Assembly: GCA_022787085.1 (NCBI GenBank)
Contig: JALFVE010000016.1
Location: 1-64,000, forward strand
From: Oscillospiraceae bacterium
Lineage (GTDB): Bacteria > Bacillota > Clostridia > Oscillospirales > Ruminococcaceae
Length of the DNA: 64,000 nucleotides
Direction of reading: 5' to 3'
Shown here: piece after piece, positions 41,099-49,670 of the stretch
Layout: each line of letters starts with the position of its first letter
Numbering within the stretch: position 1 is the first letter of the stretch
The notes under the pieces: model-generated
Database searches by the model: none
What the model was told of the DNA's origin: nothing
The model's input: the letters and a program-made list of their open reading frames with translations, nothing else
Position numbers and translations under genes: made by a program

Positions 41099-42370
41099 TT
41101 ATTTTTCCTTGTCCGGGATATCCTCCCCCACCGTTACCCTGAGACGTATTATGCGGGTTTCCTCAGCTTCAAGCACCAGAAGCCTGAATCTGCCGCTTTC
41201 TGCCGTCTCTCCTTTAACGGGGATATGCCCGAAAAGCTCCAGCGCCCATCCGCCTACGGTATAATTCTCCGTTTCGATGGTATCATCGGGGAGACCTGCA
41301 TATTCCTCAAAATCACTGACATTCAGCTCTGCGGCACATTCATACTCATTCTCCGAAAGCTTTACGCAGGAATGTTCCTCCTCATCTGCCTCGTCATAGA
41401 TATCTCCCAGCAGCTCCTCGATCAGGTCCTCCATCGTTACCATTCCGTGAGTTCCGCCGTACTGATCCTTGATTATTGCCATGTGGACCTTTTCCTTCTG
41501 CATTCGGGAAAGTACCTCGGATACTGTGGTAAATTCCGTAATGTAGATCAGCTCATGGATTATGCTTTCGATATTTTCATGCTTTTCCTCGCTGAGTATC
41601 ATTTTGAAAAAGTCCCGCTCATGGATAAAGCCGATAATATTATCAATGTTTTTTTCGTAAACGGGCATTCGGGAATACTGCTCGGCAAAAAACACATCCC
41701 TGATATGCTCGATGCTGTCATTGCGCTCCACTGCGGTTATTCTCACTCGTGGGATCAGCACCTCGGATATGCTCTTATCGTCAAATTCCAGCGCCGACCG
41801 CACCAGATCGCTCTCCTGCTCCTCAAGCACGCCCTCCTCCTCGATCTCGTCGATTATGTATTTCAGCTCGTCTTCGGTGACTGAGGGGGTGTCGCTGCCA
41901 TTGCCGAAAAGCTTCAGCGCAAGCCTTTGCAGAGAGCCGAATATTATTGTTATGGGCGTCAGGATAACTGTGAAAAAGCCCAACATTCCGCTTATAGCGA
42001 CCGCCATGCTGTCGGCGTGCTGCTTTGCTATGCTCTTGGGCAGTATCTCCCCGAATATCAGCACCAGCAGCGTCATGGATACGGTGGAGATGGCTGCTGC
42101 CGTTCCCGTTCCGTATTTATCTGCAAACAGGGTGGTGCAGATGAGCGTGGCAAGTGATGCGGAAAAAATATTTACTATGTTATTTCCCACAAGTATTGTG
42201 GTGATGGTTTTATCATAATTCTCGGCGATCCTTAGTGCCCGCTCCGCTTTCTTGTTTCCCTCCGCCGCCTCGTGCTTGAGACGTATCTTATTTACCGAGG
42301 AAAATGCTGTTTCTGATGAGGAGAAAAATGCGGAAAGCGCAAGCAGCGCTGCTATCGCGACATATTCCAT
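41099..42370 (-). CDS. CNNM/CorC-type hemolysin family membrane protein
   Basis: A 423-residue protein: an N-terminal DUF21/CNNM transmembrane domain (about residues 1-185, beginning ALSAFFSSSETAFSSVNKIR and including GEILPKSIAKQ), a CBS-domain pair (about 200-325, GFIHERDF and GMVTMEDLIEELLGDI), and a C-terminal CorC_HlyC transporter-associated domain (about 340-420). Family members handle Mg2+ or Na+ efflux; the hemolysin name is historical. No clear promoter was seen in the gap upstream. Confidence 0.93.
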   Translation of the reverse strand: MEYVAIAALLALSAFFSSSETAFSSVNKIRLKHEAAEGNKKAERALRIAENYDKTITTILVGNNIVNIFSASLATLICTTLFADKYGTGTAAAISTVSMTLLVLIFGEILPKSIAKQHADSMAVAISGMLGFFTVILTPITIIFGSLQRLALKLFGNGSDTPSVTEDELKYIIDEIEEEGVLEEQESDLVRSALEFDDKSISEVLIPRVRITAVERNDSIEHIRDVFFAEQYSRMPVYEKNIDNIIGFIHERDFFKMILSEEKHENIESIIHELIYITEFTTVSEVLSRMQKEKVHMAIIKDQYGGTHGMVTMEDLIEELLGDIYDEADEEEHSCVKLSENEYECAAELNVSDFEEYAGLPDDTIETENYTVGGWALELFGHIPVKGETAESGRFRLLVLEAEETRIIRLRVTVGEDIPDKEK

Positions 42371-42490
42371 AAATTATTATCAAACCTTTCTTCCTGCGGA
42401 GCTTATCCGCAAATGACCTTTTTGGGTTAATTTTCTGTTTATATTTTTGCCGTCACATGGAATTTTTTCCTGTTACCCCTCAAAAAAGGC

Positions 42491-42517
42491 GCCCCCGAGC
42501 CGTTAAGCTGCGGGGGC
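42491..42517 (-). terminator. GC-rich minus-strand terminator
   Basis: GCCCCCG (42491-42497) pairs with CGGGGGC (42511-42517). On the minus strand the stem is followed by GCC and six T. It lies about 270 bp beyond the stop of the alcohol dehydrogenase gene. Confidence 0.6.
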
Positions 42518-42546
42518 AAGATCATGATATAGGATTATGGGGGATT

Positions 42547-42577
42547 CCCGCCGCAGTCGGGGTAAAACCGCGGCGGG
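42547..42577. repeat. GC-rich inverted repeat
   Basis: CCCGCCGC (42547-42554) and GCGGCGGG (42570-42577) are perfectly complementary across a 15-nt loop. An A-run follows on the plus strand. Confidence 0.55.
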
Positions 42578-42789
42578 CAAAAATTAGGGGGTCTTTTATA
42601 AGGCTGTGAGGGGTAAACACAACCCTGATAAAAGCTTGAAATGAAATTCATACTCATTTCTGAGTACGTTTATATAATACCCTGCCAATGTGTAAATTAT
42701 GTGAAAGCAAACTGAAAGTGAAATGAAACAGTTTTATGCCCTTTTATCACATTTGCCCATTGCTTTCTCCCATTTTTTCCTATTGCTTC

Positions 42790-43965
42790 TTACTCCGCAA
42801 GAGTGTATATTTCCTTTATATCCTCCTCGGTTAGCCTTATATATGAGCCGATCCTGCCATTCTTTGCAGCAAGCGCTCTTTTCGCCATTTCACCGAAGTT
42901 TTCACTGCCTATTCCGATCTTCGAAAGCCTTACGGGAAGGGATAAAGATCTGTAAAAATCCTCAAGAGCTGAAATCATTTTTTCCGCTGTTTCCTCGTCG
43001 GAAAGCCCTGTAATTCCGAATACCCGTCTGCCGAACTGTGCGGGCTTTGAGGGGTTCTTTCCCGATACGTATTTAAGCCATGCGGGGAATATTATTGACA
43101 GCCCTGCGCCATGGGCGATATCATAAAATGCGGAAAGCTGATGCTCAAGCTGATGGGACGCCCAGTCTCCTCCTCTGCCGCCTTCGCCTCTGCCTCTGTC
43201 GAGTATATCGCAGTGGGCGATACAGCCCGTCCACATAAGCTCCGCACGGACATCGTAATTCTCGGGGTCGGCTATTGCCCTTGGTGCAAATTCAATGACG
43301 GTCTGCGCCGCTCCCTCGATAAGCCTGTCGGTAAGGTCGCAGCACTCGGTGGTCACGAAATATCTCTCCATCAGGTGGGAAAGCATATCCGAGGCTCCGC
43401 AGGCGGTCTGATATGCGGGAAGGGTGAAGGTATTCTGAGGATCCATCACCGCAAAACGGGGCAGGAAACATTCTGCCGTACAGCCCAGCTTTTCCTTTGT
43501 TTCACCGTTGCTGATGACCGAGGACATGGAGCTTTCCGAGCCTGCGGCGGGAATGGTGAGGACAACTCCCACAGGCAGGGCTATCTCGGGTGCTCTTGCG
43601 CTGCCGTAGAAATCCCACGGATCCCCGTCATAGGGCACTCCTGCGGCAATTGCCTTGGCGGTATCTATAACGCTGCCGCCGCCTACCGCAAGGATAAGGG
43701 ATACTCCCTCATTTCTTGCCATCCTGACGCCCTCTCTGACCTTGCTGATATCGGGATTGGGCTTTACTCCCCACAGCTGGCAGTATTCCACTCCGCTTTC
43801 CTTTAATGCTGCCACTGTTTTGTCAAAAACGCCGTTCTCCCTTACTGAGCCGCCGCCCATCACAAGCATTGCTTTGCCGTAAAGGGCTGCTTCACTGCCC
43901 AGCTTCTCCATGGCGTTTTTTCCGAAAATGATCTTCGCAGTATTATGATATACAAAATCATGCAT
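42790..43965 (-). CDS. Iron-containing alcohol dehydrogenase (butanol dehydrogenase-like)
   Basis: A 391-residue group III dehydrogenase that reduces aldehydes with NAD(P)H, typical of fermentative anaerobes. Nucleotide-binding GGGSVIDTAKAIAAG is near residue 95. Metal ligands come from ASDMLSHLMERYF (Asp and His) and the two later His in HQLEHQLSAFYDIAHGAGLSI. The family start MHDFVYHNTAKIIFGK supports ATG 43965; ATG 43977 abuts the GAAAGGA site. The leader contains palindromic element B, behind the promoter at 44186-44214. Confidence 0.92.
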   Translation of the reverse strand: MHDFVYHNTAKIIFGKNAMEKLGSEAALYGKAMLVMGGGSVRENGVFDKTVAALKESGVEYCQLWGVKPNPDISKVREGVRMARNEGVSLILAVGGGSVIDTAKAIAAGVPYDGDPWDFYGSARAPEIALPVGVVLTIPAAGSESSMSSVISNGETKEKLGCTAECFLPRFAVMDPQNTFTLPAYQTACGASDMLSHLMERYFVTTECCDLTDRLIEGAAQTVIEFAPRAIADPENYDVRAELMWTGCIAHCDILDRGRGEGGRGGDWASHQLEHQLSAFYDIAHGAGLSIIFPAWLKYVSGKNPSKPAQFGRRVFGITGLSDEETAEKMISALEDFYRSLSLPVRLSKIGIGSENFGEMAKRALAAKNGRIGSYIRLTEEDIKEIYTLAE

Positions 43966-43988
43966 TTTTATGATCATTCCTTTCTTTT

Positions 43989-44150
43989 ATACTAATCCCA
44001 CACCGTTCTATAGACAAGGACGGTAGATAGAATTTCGTCAATCTAGGATAGCGACTGCAGGCGGCATTTATGCATGGCAAGAGGAGCTTGACGACGAGTG
44101 ACGAAATTATAGCTGCCGTATCTGTCTATAGGTTGGTGCGGAATTAGTAT
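43989..44150 (-). repeat. Palindromic interspersed element, copy B
   Basis: A 162-bp element with ends ATACTAAT/ATTAGTAT. The arms 43989-44040 and 44099-44150 are 52 nt each and match at 41 positions as inverted repeats. Read on the minus strand, it shares CCAACCTATAGACA, TCGTCGTC, GTCGCT-TCCTAGA and TCTA-AGAACG blocks with copy A, in the same order. It sits inside the untranslated leader of the alcohol dehydrogenase gene. Confidence 0.8.
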
Positions 44151-44185
44151 TAGGCTGTTCCATCATATTACACATACTTTTTTAT

Positions 44186-44214
44186 ATAATAACATGATAT
44201 GGGATATTTTTCAA
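44186..44214 (-). promoter_or_regulatory. Promoter upstream of element B and the alcohol dehydrogenase gene
   Basis: On the minus strand, TTGAAA (44214-44209) and TATTAT (44191-44186), 17-bp spacer. Transcription from here would carry the whole of element B in a leader of about 215 nt. Confidence 0.6.
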
Positions 44215-44243
44215 GTGTTTTGAAAAAGATTTTACATAAAATA

Positions 44244-44273
44244 ATCCGCAGAAGGGGCTTGCCTTCTGCGGAT
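44244..44273 (-). terminator. Terminator of the foldase-like lipoprotein gene
   Basis: A perfect 11-bp stem (44244-44254 with 44263-44273) followed on the minus strand by a T-rich stretch. Confidence 0.7.
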
Positions 44274-44286
44274 ATATTTATATCAG

Positions 44287-45681
44287 TTATTCTCCGAACA
44301 GCTTTTCGGGATCGTATCTCTTATATGCGTCGTTATTCTTCTCAAAGCTCTGTGCGGCTGTCCATTCTGCGATAAGGCTGTCGTAATCCTCCGACTTCAT
44401 CTCGTAAAGGAGAGAATCCCTTGCGGCAGTGAAATAATCCTCGTTTTCCAGAACGTCCATCTTGAGAACAAGATAATAATGCTCGCCGTCTGCTGTCTCA
44501 ACTATCTCAATATCGCCCTTGTTCATGCTGCCGAACACCTTTTCTGCTACCTCGGCGCAGGGGGTGGTCATGTCTGCTTTTTCAATAACCGTCTGATTGG
44601 ACTGTACTGCTCCGACGTTCATATTTTCATCAGCTGCGGGAACTGTTGTCTCTGCTGGTGCCTCTGTCTCGGCGGGTGCTTCGGTTTCGGAAGCTGTTGT
44701 CTCGGCAGGCTTCTCAGAAGAGGGTGCTTCGGTCTCGGCTGCTTCCTCGGCGGGAGCCTCCGTTTCTGCAGCTTCTTCGCCTTCGGGAAGCACCTCATCA
44801 TCATCGTTTGCAAGAGGTGCTTCGGCAGGCGAGCTTTCTACCTCTGCGGTCTCTGCGGGAGCTGTTTCGGCATTTTCAGCCTCAGCTGCTGCAGCTGCTT
44901 CCTCGGCTGCCTTCTTGAGATTCTCGTAATATGCCACATACTCGGCATTGAGAGTGTCAAAATCCTCGCCGTTTTTATATCTCTCGATATATCCGTTGAG
45001 CATTTCCATCCGCTCTGCCTTGCCCTCGGACTTGAGAAGATTGCCCTCGCCGTCACGAAGCTCGACTTCTATATAATTTATCATTGCATAGTTTTCATCA
45101 AGATATGTCTTTATCTCGTCGTCCGAAACGGCTCTCTCTCCGCCTTCATTATATATCTTCTCAAAAAGCTTCTGCCTTTTGGTGGAGTTCATGAATATGG
45201 AACGATAGGAGCTTTCGCTGATTCCCATGGCGGTATAATATTCGCCCGCATATTCCCACATCTGGTCAAGATATACCTTTGCGGTATCCTTATCCTCGTC
45301 CGAGAGGGCAAGTCCGTATTCACTGAACTTTGCCTCCACTGCGGCATATTCCTGCATGGATCTTGTGGCTTCGTCATATATCCACTGCTTTGCGTCCACG
45401 CCGTCTATCTGTGTGGAGAAAAGAGGCAGGGTAACAGTTTCGGCGGTCTGCGCTGCTCCCTCGGGGCTGAGATCTGCCTCGGCTTCGCTATTCTGGGAGC
45501 TTTGCTTTGCCTTTGCCTCGTAATGTGCAGACTCAAGATAATATATGAACACGCCTGCGGGTATCTGCACTCCGTCAGCCGTTGCTCCCCATGTGGTATT
45601 CTCGCCGCAGGCTGTAAGTGATGCCATCATTGCGGCAGCTGCGCTCAGCGCCGTGATCTTCTTTATATCAAGCTTTGACAT
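44287..45681 (-). CDS. SurA/PrsA-like lipoprotein with disordered acidic insert
   Basis: A 464-residue predicted lipoprotein: signal peptide ending at the lipobox ASLTAC. Then comes a helical SurA_N-like region (about residues 35-260) with the YYTAMGISESSYR and RQKLFEKIYNEG helices usual in PrsA/SurA foldases. A Glu/Ala/Pro/Thr-rich low-complexity stretch of about 110 residues (about 260-370) interrupts it. A C-terminal segment resembles the end of a rotamase domain (GDIEIVETADGEHYYLVLK), but a full PPIase domain is not clear. ATG 45681 is used; TTG 45696 is the alternative. Probable extracytoplasmic chaperone. Confidence 0.7.
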   Translation of the reverse strand: MSKLDIKKITALSAAAAMMASLTACGENTTWGATADGVQIPAGVFIYYLESAHYEAKAKQSSQNSEAEADLSPEGAAQTAETVTLPLFSTQIDGVDAKQWIYDEATRSMQEYAAVEAKFSEYGLALSDEDKDTAKVYLDQMWEYAGEYYTAMGISESSYRSIFMNSTKRQKLFEKIYNEGGERAVSDDEIKTYLDENYAMINYIEVELRDGEGNLLKSEGKAERMEMLNGYIERYKNGEDFDTLNAEYVAYYENLKKAAEEAAAAAEAENAETAPAETAEVESSPAEAPLANDDDEVLPEGEEAAETEAPAEEAAETEAPSSEKPAETTASETEAPAETEAPAETTVPAADENMNVGAVQSNQTVIEKADMTTPCAEVAEKVFGSMNKGDIEIVETADGEHYYLVLKMDVLENEDYFTAARDSLLYEMKSEDYDSLIAEWTAAQSFEKNNDAYKRYDPEKLFGE

Positions 45682-45768
45682 TTTTATTTTTACCAATCCT
45701 TTCAGACAGCCCGTTACGGGCAGGTATATGCTTTCCTGTATGTCATGAAAACTTTACAGATACATTAT

Positions 45769-45797
45769 ATTATAGCACGTCTCCCGCCTCATGTCTA
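45769..45797 (-). promoter_or_regulatory. Promoter for the foldase-like lipoprotein gene
   Basis: On the minus strand, TAGACA (45797-45792) and TATAAT (45774-45769), 17-bp spacer. Confidence 0.65.
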
Positions 45798-45925
45798 CAT
45801 TTTTTTATGAATTTTGATGTCTCTCCCGTCACTTCCGTTGATTTTATCAATTATTGTGTATTTGCCGGGGTTTTATTTTATCATCATGCACAATGAAGAG
45901 ACTGCAAATAATATTTCTCTCCTAT

Positions 45926-45954
45926 TTGACATTACAGGTATCATGTGGTATAAT
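45926..45954 (+). promoter_or_regulatory. Perfect-consensus sigma-A promoter for purB
   Basis: TTGACA at 45926-45931 and TATAAT at 45949-45954 with a 17-bp spacer and an extended TG motif just before the -10. No purine riboswitch-like structure fits in the 39-nt leader. Confidence 0.88.
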
Positions 45955-45992
45955 AGTAATATAATATGTTCGCTGAAAGGATGTTATCTATA

Positions 45993-47429
45993 ATGAAGGA
46001 TACAAGCACCTATGAATCCCCCTTCTGCACCCGTTATGCAAGCAAGGAAATGCAGTATATTTTCTCCGCTGACAAGAAATTCACCACATGGCGCCGTCTC
46101 TGGGTGGCTCTGGCAAGAGCCGAGATGAAGCTGGGTCTCCCCGTAACCGAAGAGCAGGTGGACGAGCTTGAGGCTAATATCGACAATATCGACTATGAGT
46201 GCGCTGCCGAGCGTGAGAAGCTGGTGCGCCATGACGTTATGGCTCATGTTTACACCTACGGTCAGGTCTGCCCCAAGGCTGCGGGAATTATCCATCTGGG
46301 AGCTACCTCCTGCTATGTTGGCGACAACACCGATGTTATCGTTATGCGTGACGCTATGCAGGTGGTTCTCAAGAAGCTTGTTACGGTCATTTCCCAGCTC
46401 TCCGCCTTTGCGGATAAATACAAGGATATGCCCGCTCTGGCTTACACCCATCTCCAGCCCGCTCAGCTCACCACTGTGGGCAAGAGAGCTACTCTCTGGA
46501 TAAATGAGCTGCTCATGGACCTTGATGAGCTTGAGTACAGGATCAAAAATCTGAAGCTCCTCGGCTCCAAGGGCACCACAGGCACTCAGGCATCCTTCAA
46601 GGAGCTTTTTGAGGGTGATTCCGCCAAGGTCAAGGAGCTTGAGAGAATGATCGCCGAGGAAATGGGCTTTGAGGCTGTTGTTCCCGTTTCGGGTCAGACC
46701 TATTCCAGAAAGATAGATTCCCAGATCCTGAACACTCTTGGTAATATCGCTCAGTCTGCCATGAAATTTGCCAACGACATGAGAATACTCCAGAATTTCA
46801 AGGAGATGGAAGAGCCCTTTGAGAAAAATCAGATAGGTTCCTCCGCTATGCCCTACAAGAGAAATCCCATGCGCTGCGAGAGGATCACCGCTCTTGCAAG
46901 ATATCTTATCATTGACACCTTAAATCCAGCATTTACTGCAGGTACACAGTGGTTCGAGAGAACTCTCGATGATTCCGCAAACAAGAGAATTTCCGTTGCG
47001 GAGGGCTTCCTTGCCTGCGACGCTATTCTCAACATTATGATAAATGTTACCTCCGATCTGGTTGTTTATCCCAAGGTCATCCGTCAGAGAATTATGAAGG
47101 AGCTGCCCTTTATGGCTTCCGAAAACATTATGATGGATGCTGTTAAGCGGGGCGGCGACCGTCAGGTGCTTCACGAGAAGATACGCACCTATGCCATGGA
47201 GGCAGGAAATCAGGTCAAGAAGGAGGGTCTCGAGAACGACCTTATCGAGCGCATCCTTGCTGATGATTCCTTCGGTCTGAAGCGTGAGGACATTGAGGCT
47301 ATTCTCGTTCCCGAAAACTACACGGGAAGAAGCTCCGAGCAGGTTTCCGAGTTTATTGCCGAGTGCGTGAAGCCCGTTCTTGACAGATACGGCGATCTTG
47401 CTCATGAATCTGCGGAGATAAATGTCTGA
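45993..47429 (+). CDS. purB: Adenylosuccinate lyase
   Basis: A 478-residue fumarase/aspartase-superfamily enzyme acting twice in purine synthesis (SAICAR to AICAR, adenylosuccinate to AMP). The superfamily signature is SSAMPYKRNPMRCE. Other active-site segments are HDVMAHVYTYG, LGATSCYVGDNTD and YTHLQPAQLTTVG. ATG 45993 starts the usual N-terminus; in-frame ATGs at 45966 and 45981 lie before or on the GAAAGG site. It is monocistronic between a strong promoter and terminator. Confidence 0.96.
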   Translation: MKDTSTYESPFCTRYASKEMQYIFSADKKFTTWRRLWVALARAEMKLGLPVTEEQVDELEANIDNIDYECAAEREKLVRHDVMAHVYTYGQVCPKAAGIIHLGATSCYVGDNTDVIVMRDAMQVVLKKLVTVISQLSAFADKYKDMPALAYTHLQPAQLTTVGKRATLWINELLMDLDELEYRIKNLKLLGSKGTTGTQASFKELFEGDSAKVKELERMIAEEMGFEAVVPVSGQTYSRKIDSQILNTLGNIAQSAMKFANDMRILQNFKEMEEPFEKNQIGSSAMPYKRNPMRCERITALARYLIIDTLNPAFTAGTQWFERTLDDSANKRISVAEGFLACDAILNIMINVTSDLVVYPKVIRQRIMKELPFMASENIMMDAVKRGGDRQVLHEKIRTYAMEAGNQVKKEGLENDLIERILADDSFGLKREDIEAILVPENYTGRSSEQVSEFIAECVKPVLDRYGDLAHESAEINV

Positions 47430-47446
47430 TATAATTGTATTGCGAT

Positions 47447-47484
47447 AAAAATTGCGGCTGCTTTTTCGGGCAGCCGCAATTTTT
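47447..47484. terminator. Bidirectional terminator between purB and the ylqH-type gene
   Basis: A perfect 15-bp stem (47447-47461 with 47470-47484) flanked by A and T runs, between convergent genes. Confidence 0.9.
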
Positions 47485-47494
47485 TATTTATTCT

Positions 47495-47779
47495 TCACTT
47501 TCCGTCGTTCTTTTCCTTGGCAAGCTTCATTACCTCAACATATATGGCTGCCACCACCGAATACATCTCGGGAGGAACGCCCTGTCCCACATTAAGCATT
47601 GTAAGCACCGCCGCTGCGCTGTCATCACGATAAATCGGCACGCCGCTTTCGTCCGCAAGGGAGATTATCCGCTCTGCCGCATGGCCGTGACCCGCCGCAA
47701 CCACTACGGGACTGTAATCCTTCTCGGGATTGTATTTGAGCGCTACCGCTGCGCTCTTTTTCACATCAGACCTTAACAT
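47495..47779 (-). CDS. FlhB C-terminal-domain homologue (YlqH-type)
   Basis: A 94-residue cytoplasmic protein that corresponds to the C-terminal part of the flagellar export switch FlhB after its NPTH autocleavage site: AVALKYNPEKDYSPVVVAAGHG, then the helix AAERIISLADESGVPIYRD. The NPTH motif and the membrane domain are absent. Bacillus has an equivalent stand-alone gene (ylqH). It overlaps the upstream FliK-like gene by 14 bp. A role in flagellar export switching is plausible given the neighbours but not shown. Confidence 0.85.
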   Translation of the reverse strand: MLRSDVKKSAAVALKYNPEKDYSPVVVAAGHGHAAERIISLADESGVPIYRDDSAAAVLTMLNVGQGVPPEMYSVVAAIYVEVMKLAKEKNDGK

Positions 47780-49670
47780 TCAGACCACCCCTCTGATTTG
47801 CAAGCTTCGGGAACACCTGATCGAGAGTCCGCTTCTCACGAAGCCCCTCCACCAATGCCGCCGTTACATGATAGCCGTTTTCCTCCGCTATTTTCGGTAT
47901 GACCGACCTGATGGGAGCAAACACATTTTCCAGCTTTTCGGGACAAAGGAGCATGACCGTCATGTTCCTTTCCTTTTCGTATATCTCAAGCTCGAAATAG
48001 CCCGTTTCTTCGATATCGAAGCAGAGAAGCATATGTGAGCCTGCTTCCGAAGCTCCGCTGCCTCCCCTTTTCTTATTCTCCACAAGCTCCTCTGCATTGG
48101 GGTCCACCCACAGCTCCCCGAAGGCTCTTATGCCGAATGCGTCAAGGGGAACAAACTGATGGATAAGAGGCGTGAATACTCCCGGTGCTGTGAGCATATT
48201 CTGCACCATATCGCTCCTTGTATTTCCCGAAAGCGCCTGCAGCATACTGCTGTTGATATTTTTGGTCAGAAAATCCGTAAGTGTTTCCATGGAGGTGGCT
48301 GCGGATATTTTATATTCCCCGCTCTGAGCCATTTCTCCAAGAGCGGTGTTAAGCCCCTGTGCAAGGGTTATCATATTTTCATTGCTGTCCCCGTCGATAT
48401 TTTCAAGGATAACATTGAGCCTGTCGATAAGTGCGTCAAGATCTCTCGTTGCTTCAAGCTCATTGAAAATGCTCTGGAGAGCGTTTCTCATGGCGGGGGT
48501 ATTGGGAATAACTGCGCCCAGAAGCTTTCTGACAGCTTCATCTCCCTCGGAGAAATTTACCGTCGAAAGCACCCTTGAAAGCGTTCCCTCGGGTATCCTT
48601 GCAGCCATATGTCTCGCTCCCGCAGCAAGGAGATTTACCGACGAACGAAGCTCCGCTTCATGGGAGGCGGTCTCCGTATTTATAAGCGCAGACTGCTTTG
48701 TTTCGGGAGAAAGATAATCATTGCCCTTTATGTATTCATCAAAAAGCTGCTCTAAATTTTCCGTAAGGGATAGATTTTTGTCAAGACCCATCTGCTCTGC
48801 CTGCTCGGGCGGCAGCTTGATCCCTTCGCACATCATCAGCAGGGAATCAAAGCTTCCCCTTAATGCGTCGGGGTCGTCATTGTATCTTGACATATTATGA
48901 ACTATGAGCGGAAGAAGATTTTTTGTATTGTCATTTAATAAAAGGCTGTGCTCGGTAAAGCCCAGAAGCTTTAAGAGTGTGGGCTTGAGAGAAGCAAAAT
49001 TTGCCTCTCCGTCAGCTCCCGAAAGCGCCTTTGCCGCCGCCGCAAGCTCCTCGGAAACCGCTTTGCTGGGCGCCGCCTCCAGAGAAAGATACTTGAAATT
49101 TGCAGAGAGCGATCTCAGTATCTCGTCCTTTGAGGAAACGTTTGCCGCCGCCTTTGCAAAATCCGCCACCGCCGCTTTCAGCTCCTCCGCCGCTGCGGGA
49201 GCCTCGCCTGCGGAAAAATCAACTATATCCTTTAAAACGCCCCACAGCTTATCCCCGAAAATGGTGGCATTCTTCTGCTGGGCAGCCATGTCCCCCGCCA
49301 GATTGGACGGGTTAAGCATTACCTCCGAGGCAAATTCCGTAAGCTTTCCCAGCGCCTCTGCGTCCCCGCTCTCCCTTACAAGATTCAGCGCCTCCGTTGA
49401 GATAAGCTCCTTCGCCGCATTCAGCGCCGCAGAAGGATCCTTCACTGCCCCCGCAGAGGAACGCATAAGCACTCCGCCGCTTTCATCCTTCAGGTTCTGC
49501 TCGGCATTTTCCCCGCCACGATCGTTGGTCTTGACCACCTGCATCTGATTTCCCAGATCAAACACCTGACCTGTGGGATTCTGCGCAGCATCGCTCTGAC
49601 GGTTATGATTATTGTTCTGAGCATAGTCCCTGGGGGCGGTGGGTGTGGTTATCTGAATAAGCTCTGACAT
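47766..49670 (-). CDS. FliK/YlqG-like large protein
   Basis: A 634-residue soluble protein, Ala/Glu-rich and mostly helical over residues about 60-500. Its C-terminal 120 residues (IRAFGELWVDPN, DIEETGYFELEIYEKERNMTV, LCPEKLENVF) resemble the C-terminal globular domain of flagellar hook-length proteins (FliK/YlqG). Positioned directly before the FlhB-like gene, as ylqG is before ylqH in Bacillus; FliK normally contacts FlhB. No signal peptide. A GGGGGG ribosome-binding stretch precedes the ATG. The function assignment is tentative. Confidence 0.65.
   Translation of the reverse strand: MSELIQITTPTAPRDYAQNNNHNRQSDAAQNPTGQVFDLGNQMQVVKTNDRGGENAEQNLKDESGGVLMRSSAGAVKDPSAALNAAKELISTEALNLVRESGDAEALGKLTEFASEVMLNPSNLAGDMAAQQKNATIFGDKLWGVLKDIVDFSAGEAPAAAEELKAAVADFAKAAANVSSKDEILRSLSANFKYLSLEAAPSKAVSEELAAAAKALSGADGEANFASLKPTLLKLLGFTEHSLLLNDNTKNLLPLIVHNMSRYNDDPDALRGSFDSLLMMCEGIKLPPEQAEQMGLDKNLSLTENLEQLFDEYIKGNDYLSPETKQSALINTETASHEAELRSSVNLLAAGARHMAARIPEGTLSRVLSTVNFSEGDEAVRKLLGAVIPNTPAMRNALQSIFNELEATRDLDALIDRLNVILENIDGDSNENMITLAQGLNTALGEMAQSGEYKISAATSMETLTDFLTKNINSSMLQALSGNTRSDMVQNMLTAPGVFTPLIHQFVPLDAFGIRAFGELWVDPNAEELVENKKRGGSGASEAGSHMLLCFDIEETGYFELEIYEKERNMTVMLLCPEKLENVFAPIRSVIPKIAEENGYHVTAALVEGLREKRTLDQVFPKLANQRGGLNVKV

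Larger units (their letters stand above)
42371..42789. other. Intergenic region with GC-rich hairpins
   Basis: 419 bp without a gene. It holds a 7-bp GC stem at 42491-42517 with a minus-strand T-run, a perfect 8-bp GC stem at 42547-42577, and a small stem near 42647-42668. Two stable stems within 90 bp in otherwise AT-rich DNA could be the tail of the alcohol dehydrogenase transcript or a small RNA. No known RNA family was recognised. Confidence 0.45.
45682..45992. other. Divergent intergenic region between the lipoprotein gene and purB
   Basis: 311 bp carrying the two divergent promoters listed separately and a 6-bp palindromic hairpin (45709-45721) in the lipoprotein leader. No gene is supported. 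Confidence 0.6.

Noticed and set aside
44479-45621. Cys/Leu/Gly-rich plus-strand reading frame opposite the foldase-like lipoprotein
   Set aside because: Antisense of Glu/Ala-rich coding sequence; composition is an artefact of the opposite strand.
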